Source: Monosiga brevicollis MX1 (lineage: Eukaryota; Opisthokonta; Choanoflagellata; Craspedida; Salpingoecidae). Taken from it: a DNA stretch of 28,862 nucleotides. Both the position numbers and the translations under genes were made by a program. A model generated the notes under the pieces. That model was given only the letters and a program-made list of their open reading frames with translations, had not been told where the DNA came from and did not search any database. Below, piece by piece: positions 24,131 to 28,862 of this stretch; the stretch's first letter is position 1; the number at the start of each line of letters is the position of its first letter. The stretch spans positions 535,604-564,465 of the forward strand of contig NW_001865064.1 of NCBI RefSeq assembly GCF_000002865.3. Direction: 5' to 3'.

Positions 24131-24458
24131 GACTTTTCGACATTAACGCCACAGCAGGCCGCACACCTTTGTGGGTCATCGTGGTAGAATCCGCTTGTGA
24201 CCTGGTCCCGACCTTCACTCATGAGTCTGCGCGCTGCCGGCGAGTGAGTGCCCCAACCGTCCACCCCCATGCCCATGGGTTTGGTGCAAGAGAAAAAAGA
24301 CAACATCGACACTAGCGCTGCAGGAAGCGTGCTGATGCAGCCTGGACCTCATGTCTCCTTCTTCGACAGTCCTCACTGCGATCCTAACCAATGTAAAAAA
24401 AGCCAAGAACCCGCCCTTCCCCCTGCCGACTCGTCGATCTCGATCTCTAGGAAAAGAT

Positions 24459-24460
<2 letters not shown>

Positions 24461-24537
<77 letters not shown>
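24461..24537. repeat. (AG)38 microsatellite
   Basis: A perfect 77-base AG run flanked by GATC-containing AG-rich sequence. Confidence 0.97.
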
Positions 24538-24539
<2 letters not shown>

Positions 24540-24699
24540 GAGAGATTATCGCGAGAGAGATCGAGAGAGTCCGGCTGATCTGATCGATCGCTGTGCCGAG
24601 TTCAGACACAATAAAATCGTCTGACATTAACATTCTGGTTGAAAATGAAAGTGTGATATGTATCACACAGTCCCTTCGCGCTGTGAACTGTTGACTTGT

Positions 24700-24910
24700 T
24701 TCATCTCTCTTTTAAGATCTCTCAAACGACGTTTATCTCTCGACAATCTTTCATCCTTGAGATGTATCTCTAAAATACGAAGTTGTCTCTAAAATCTGCT
24801 TTGTTGTAAATGATTACTAGGTCACCATATCGTGCAAACCTCTAATCTCACCTTTTATCTCTGACCGATTTCACCTTGTTCTCTCACATCTCTTCCTGAA
24901 TTATGTCATC
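24700..24910. repeat. Dispersed TCTC-word cluster upstream of the RUFY-like gene
   Basis: About ten copies of ATCTCT, TCTCTAAAA or TCTCAC words spaced at 15-40 bases in an otherwise non-repetitive AT-richer stretch. It resembles the block at 12090-12305. It may be a decayed CT microsatellite or a cluster of protein-binding sites; the sequence alone does not say which. Confidence 0.5.
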
Positions 24911-25142
24911 TAAGCACATCTCTTGATTTTGTTTGTGTCAGTGAGACGTGCACACACACACACAGTGGCAGCGCCGACGTGACGATCGCCGGCATTTCAG
25001 GGCGTCCGAGCCCACGGATTTGTACACGGACGATAGCTTTCAGGGTGTTCTTTGCCAGTTTGTGGCTTTTATCGGTGTGGGGCGAGCGCGTATAAACGCA
25101 TACACCTGCGCATAACCATACACCCAGCTGTTGAATAGTCTC

Positions 25143-25146
<4 letters not shown>

Positions 25147-25183
<37 letters not shown>
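25147..25183. repeat. (GT)18 microsatellite
   Basis: A GT run ending about 23 bases before the start codon of the RUFY-like gene, so probably within its 5' leader or core promoter. Confidence 0.95.
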
Positions 25184-25187
<4 letters not shown>

Positions 25188-25205
25188 AGTCGCGGCATCG
25201 GCTTT

Positions 25206-28200
25206 ATGGCCGACTCGGATGAGGCGGCAGCAGCTGAATCGGCGAGACCGGATGCCTCGCCACCAAGCAGTGGCTCGGTGCCTGATGAATCTGATGAACG
25301 GGAGGATGCTGCGCACGCAGTCGTCGCTCAGGTGCGTGTTTTGGTGCGAGCGAGCCCGACCGTCGCGCTCAGCAATAGGAGCCCTTCTCATGGACCGGTC
25401 GTCATCCCACGTGCTTGGCCTCTTGTGTTAGGACCCCGGCAGCCCGGGCCCAACGGCTGAAGAAGAACAGCAAGAAACCCATGCTCCCGACGCTTTTGAT
25501 GCGCCAGATGCAGCCGATGCGTCTGATGCCGTGCCCAGCAGCCCGGGCCTCACCGTGCCCGAGGTACCATCGCGCAGGCCATTGGCCGAAGACCTTGTTC
25601 AAATTTTGGCATCCACACCCTCACATGCTCATGGACCTCGTCTCCACCGCCTTCTTTTTTTTTTTTTTTTCACGCTCGCCGGTCTTGCATCTCCTTCACT
25701 TGCCCCCACCATTCTCGCCTCCTTGTTCCAAAACAGGTGGGTGCAGCCGCAGCCCGTCGCGCCGAGCTGATTGAAAAGATGCGCTCCCAGCGCCTGACCT
25801 CCCTCAAGCCCGGCCCCGATGGCGAAACGCATGCCGTACCTGTTGCGCAGCCCGGCGATGAGCCCCTCCCCGGCCAGGTCTCTAGCCGCCGTTGCTGCTC
25901 GCCTCCATTGCTGTCCGCCGCAGACTCCTCACCATGATGTACACGCATGGTCTTAGGAGGTGATCGGCGTGGCCATACCGCCCCCAACGGAAACGGAGGA
26001 CGTCTCACGACTTGCCCGCAGTGGCAGTCTGCGGGTTGTCCCCTCCTCCCCGACCCGCACCAACGCACCTGCCGCTGCGCGTGTGACCAACGATGGCACC
26101 ACTCCTGCTGCGTCCCGCGGCCTTTTTCGCAAGCTCAAGTGGCGTGGCAACGTGCGTACCACACTTTTTCCGGACACCGCAGCGCCTTTGATGTGCTTCT
26201 CACTTTCTTTCCCTGATACTCGTGGTGTAGACTGGGAGCACGTCCGAGGAAGGCGGGTCAGGCGGCGAGGAGACGCCGGCTGAAGAGTCTCGCCCGGCGC
26301 GGAGTGGCAGCAACCCTCGTACGAGCGCCGCGGCCCAAGCCCGGGAAGACCAAGAGCGCCGCCAGCAACTCAAAGCCGAAGCCGATGCCGAGGGACACCG
26401 ACGCGAATGCGCCAACATGGTCAGATGCACCCCACCTCTTTTCTCATGCAAGCCCCCGCCTCGTGTTCTTTGTTGCCGAACCCAGTCTCGTGGGTTTGAC
26501 CTCATTTTGCCGCGTGCTGCGCAGCTCAACATGTGTAAGATTGCCCTGAAAACCATGATCGAGTCCACCATTGGATTGGCCCCGCCCATTCACGACTCGC
26601 ACCGCCCCTTGGCCCAGGTCTGGTTCTCGCTGCCTCATCCATCCGAGTCTGTTTGTTCTTTGGACCAAGCCCGGCCAAACGCTTACCATGTATTCTGCAC
26701 GCACGCATCGATAAACGCACATGTGTGACTGAAAAGCTTCTACTCGTGCTTGAGGCCGTGCTGCGCCATGGTGTGCGTAAGCGTGCCCTTGCCGCCAACC
26801 GGGACGTTTTTGCCTTGTTTGATGCCGCCGACCGCGGCGGGCTCTTGGCCGAGCTGGCCGAGCCTGCGGCCGCCCTCGGTCCCGACCAAGTGACTCTTGT
26901 TAGTATTGTCAAGCAAGCGCGCAGCCATCCGGCCCTGCGCACGAACCAGGGCCGAGGTCGGTTCTGCCTTCGGCAGGCCACCCAGCACAAGCTCATTTCA
27001 GAGCTCGTGCGCACTGCGGCAGACCACCCAGCCGTCCTGCACGACGCGTATGTGCCTTCACACGCCTCGTGACGTTTTTTAGCAGCCGATGTCCTCCTCC
27101 CCCCCCTCCTCACTCGATCATTGATGTCTCTCTTCTTCACTGTGTGGTACAACTTGTAGGTTCGAGCCCTGGGCCTTTTTGCGGTCAGAGGACGCGGTAG
27201 TGCTAGCCGGTCTGCTCATGGGCCTGGCAACCCTGGAGCTCGATCTTGAGTGCCCCGCCGAACAGCTCGACACGGACACAGATGTCTTGGACCTCAGTCT
27301 CTATTTTAAGGTTTGCCGTTTCTTGAACCGCGCTGGCCGCGCCACGATGGACGCACGGCAGCCTCTACGCTCGCGCCAAGGCTCAAACTGGGACCGGCAC
27401 TCATTGACTATAGGATGGCAACTATCTGAAACCAGCCACCGCAGAGAATCCCGACGAGGAGGACGCGCGCTTCTCTGAAGAAACATTCACGTGCGTGACC
27501 ACGCCTGTTCCCCGCTCTTGCCTATCGCGCCTGCCGCGCTTTTGACAAGCACGGCTCCTCGTGCTGACCGAGTGCACCTGCTGTGCTTTTATCAGGGCCT
27601 TGAGTGATCAAAACGCACGCTTGCGTGAGCACAATCGCAAGCTGGAGCAACAGCTCTTCTCGTCCAATCATGAAATGGCGGAGACCAAGGAGCAGCTGGT
27701 TGCGGCTCAAGCCGCAGCCGACGAAGCCCGAGCCAAGGTTACCGAGCTACAGCAAGAACTCGCCGAACGTAAAGAGGTTGGTCATACGGCTGTCTATGAC
27801 TAACCAGTTGGTGCTCTTTCAAGAGACTGGCTGCTTGTATTCGTATTCATCCCCCCTGTCGTCTCTGCTGAGCCACGTTTTTTGCCACATGACTCATGTA
27901 TCTGACGATCCCTGTGTCATGAGCAGGAGGTGCAAAGTGTACGGGCAGAGTGTGATCGCCGTGTAAGTTCGCTGGCCTTGGCCTCTTGGGTGGCGTCGCA
28001 TCGTGCTCACAGTCAAGGCGTGTGCTCGTGCTCGTGTGACAGCTTCAAGCCGTCGAGGCAGACATTTCCACTGAGCGCGCCACGTACAACGTCTCGCGCG
28101 AAGGCTTGAGCCAGGTCTTGGACGCGACGACCCAACAAATGGCCAAAGAGCAGCAGCTGCGCGAGGAGATGGAGCGCGAATTGGTGTCCTGGAAGCAGAA

Positions 28201-28862
28201 GCGCGATGAATTGAGCGATCAAGTGCAGGGGCTCGAAGCCAAGTTGGCTCAGCGGCAAGAGGCCAACGACAACTTGCGCAAGCAGCTCAAGGATGTCAAG
28301 GGCCTCAACTTGCAGATGCTCTCCACCGTGCAGGTGCGCCTTTTCTGCCCGGATGATTTCGGGTCCATGCCGCAAACTTGTCAGTTCTGTGCATGTTAAC
28401 GCTCATGCAACGCTTCTGGAACAACGCGTTCAGGAACTACAAGACAAAGCCAAGGAAGCCGATGAAAAGGTGCGAGAGAGGAGAGCCACGGTTCATACCA
28501 CCCGAAGCATGTGCATCGTGCTCACTGAAGTGACCTTTTGGGCGTGTGCAGACGCATGCAATTCAGCGCAAGTGCGATCAATATCAGGGTGAAATCCAGG
28601 GTCTGACCTCCAAGCTCGGCGACGGCGAGACGGCACGCGAGCGGCTGGAGAAGACGTTGGTGCAAGTCACGCAGCGACTCAAGGTCAGATCTGGCTCTTA
28701 CTAGCTTTTTGGTGGCCGGGGACACACCGTCTTGGCTCACCTGATCTTGCGTGCTTGTAGACGGTGGATGGGGAAAAAACCGAGGTGGAAACCAAGCTCA
28801 TGATGGAGAGTGAGTGGCGGGCCAATCTGCAGGAAGAAGTTGCTACTCTGAAAAAGCGCGTA
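25206..28862 (+). CDS. RUFY-like RUN domain and coiled-coil protein, 3' end outside the window
   Basis: Fifteen exons to the edge: 25206-25331, 25432-25563, 25737-25877, 25957-26151, 26231-26419, 26525-26617, 26737-27047, 27160-27310, 27414-27490, 27596-27776, 27927-27962, 28043-28333, 28434-28469, 28552-28683 and 28761-28862+, 731 codons so far. The first 235 or so residues are acidic, Pro/Ala-rich and disordered. A RUN domain covers about 250-430: LNMCKIALKTMIEST, VLEAVLRHGVR, GRGRFCLRQATQHKLISELV, AVVLAGLLMGLATLELDLE, then DLSLYFKDGNYL. From about 470 to the edge it is continuous heptad coiled coil. This order matches animal RUFY1-3, effectors on endosomes that bind small GTPases and, in RUFY1/2, PI3P through a C-terminal FYVE finger; any FYVE domain would lie beyond the window. 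The start ATG is the first one after the GT repeat and opens a frame that splices cleanly. Exon 7 has a weak acceptor (CTGAAAAG) and is the least certain join. Confidence 0.9.
25653..25670 (+). repeat. Poly-T tract in RUFY-like intron 2
   Basis: A T run in the intron before exon 3. It lies about 65 bases from the acceptor, so it is not the pyrimidine tract proper. Confidence 0.85.

Larger units (their letters stand above)
24131..25205. other. Spacer between the orphan gene and the RUFY-like gene
   Basis: Contains the (AG)38 tract, an AT-richer zone at about 24600-24910 with frequent ATCTCT/TCTCTAAAA words, a short CA run (24950-24963) and a (GT)n tract just before the RUFY-like start codon. 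No gene is visible. The two genes are divergent, so both promoters should lie here. Confidence 0.6.

Overview
The window reads as nuclear DNA of a unicellular relative of animals, most likely a choanoflagellate of the Monosiga type. The reasons are dense short GT-AG introns (about 65-180 bases), GC-rich coding exons between repeat-rich spacers, and a gene set with animal-style architectures: a PTEN with human-like residue numbering, a RUN/RUFY-type trafficking protein, and unusual ankyrin, kinase and PARP combinations. The organism name is inference; no rRNA or other marker is present. All gene models were built by hand from reading frame, splice-site phase and family resemblance, without transcript data.

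Layout. 1-2475: mostly spacer with a (GT)n microsatellite, a possible 3' end of a gene at the left edge, and a spliced 5' UTR leading into PTEN. 2476-4148 (+): PTEN, four coding exons. 5148-7534 (-): a DEP plus ankyrin-repeat protein. 7624-11350 (-): a 14-exon N-terminal-motor kinesin. These last two may be a single kinesin-DEP-ankyrin gene, because the reading frame can be spliced across the gap. 11351-13133: simple-sequence spacer. 13134-13811 (-): an intronless DUF4386-type membrane protein of bacterial look. 13812-17459: microsatellites, a weak unidentified minus-strand coding region, and an array of about 850 bases of a tetranucleotide repeat. 17460-21617 (+): nine exons encoding ankyrin repeats, a protein-kinase-like domain and a PARP catalytic domain in one chain. 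21887-24130 (-): a two-exon orphan protein. 24131-25205: simple repeats. 25206-28862 (+): the first 15 exons of a RUFY-like protein (RUN domain, then coiled coil), cut by the window edge.

The genes do not form an operon or an obvious pathway. They share a signalling and trafficking flavour: phosphoinositide phosphatase, motor, and RUN/FYVE-type endosomal adaptor. The most interesting object is the ankyrin-kinase-PARP gene. It keeps the H-Y-E ADP-ribosyltransferase triad and the kinase lysine and HRD motif, but has DFD in place of DFG and no clear glycine loop. The second is the possible kinesin-DEP-ankyrin fusion.
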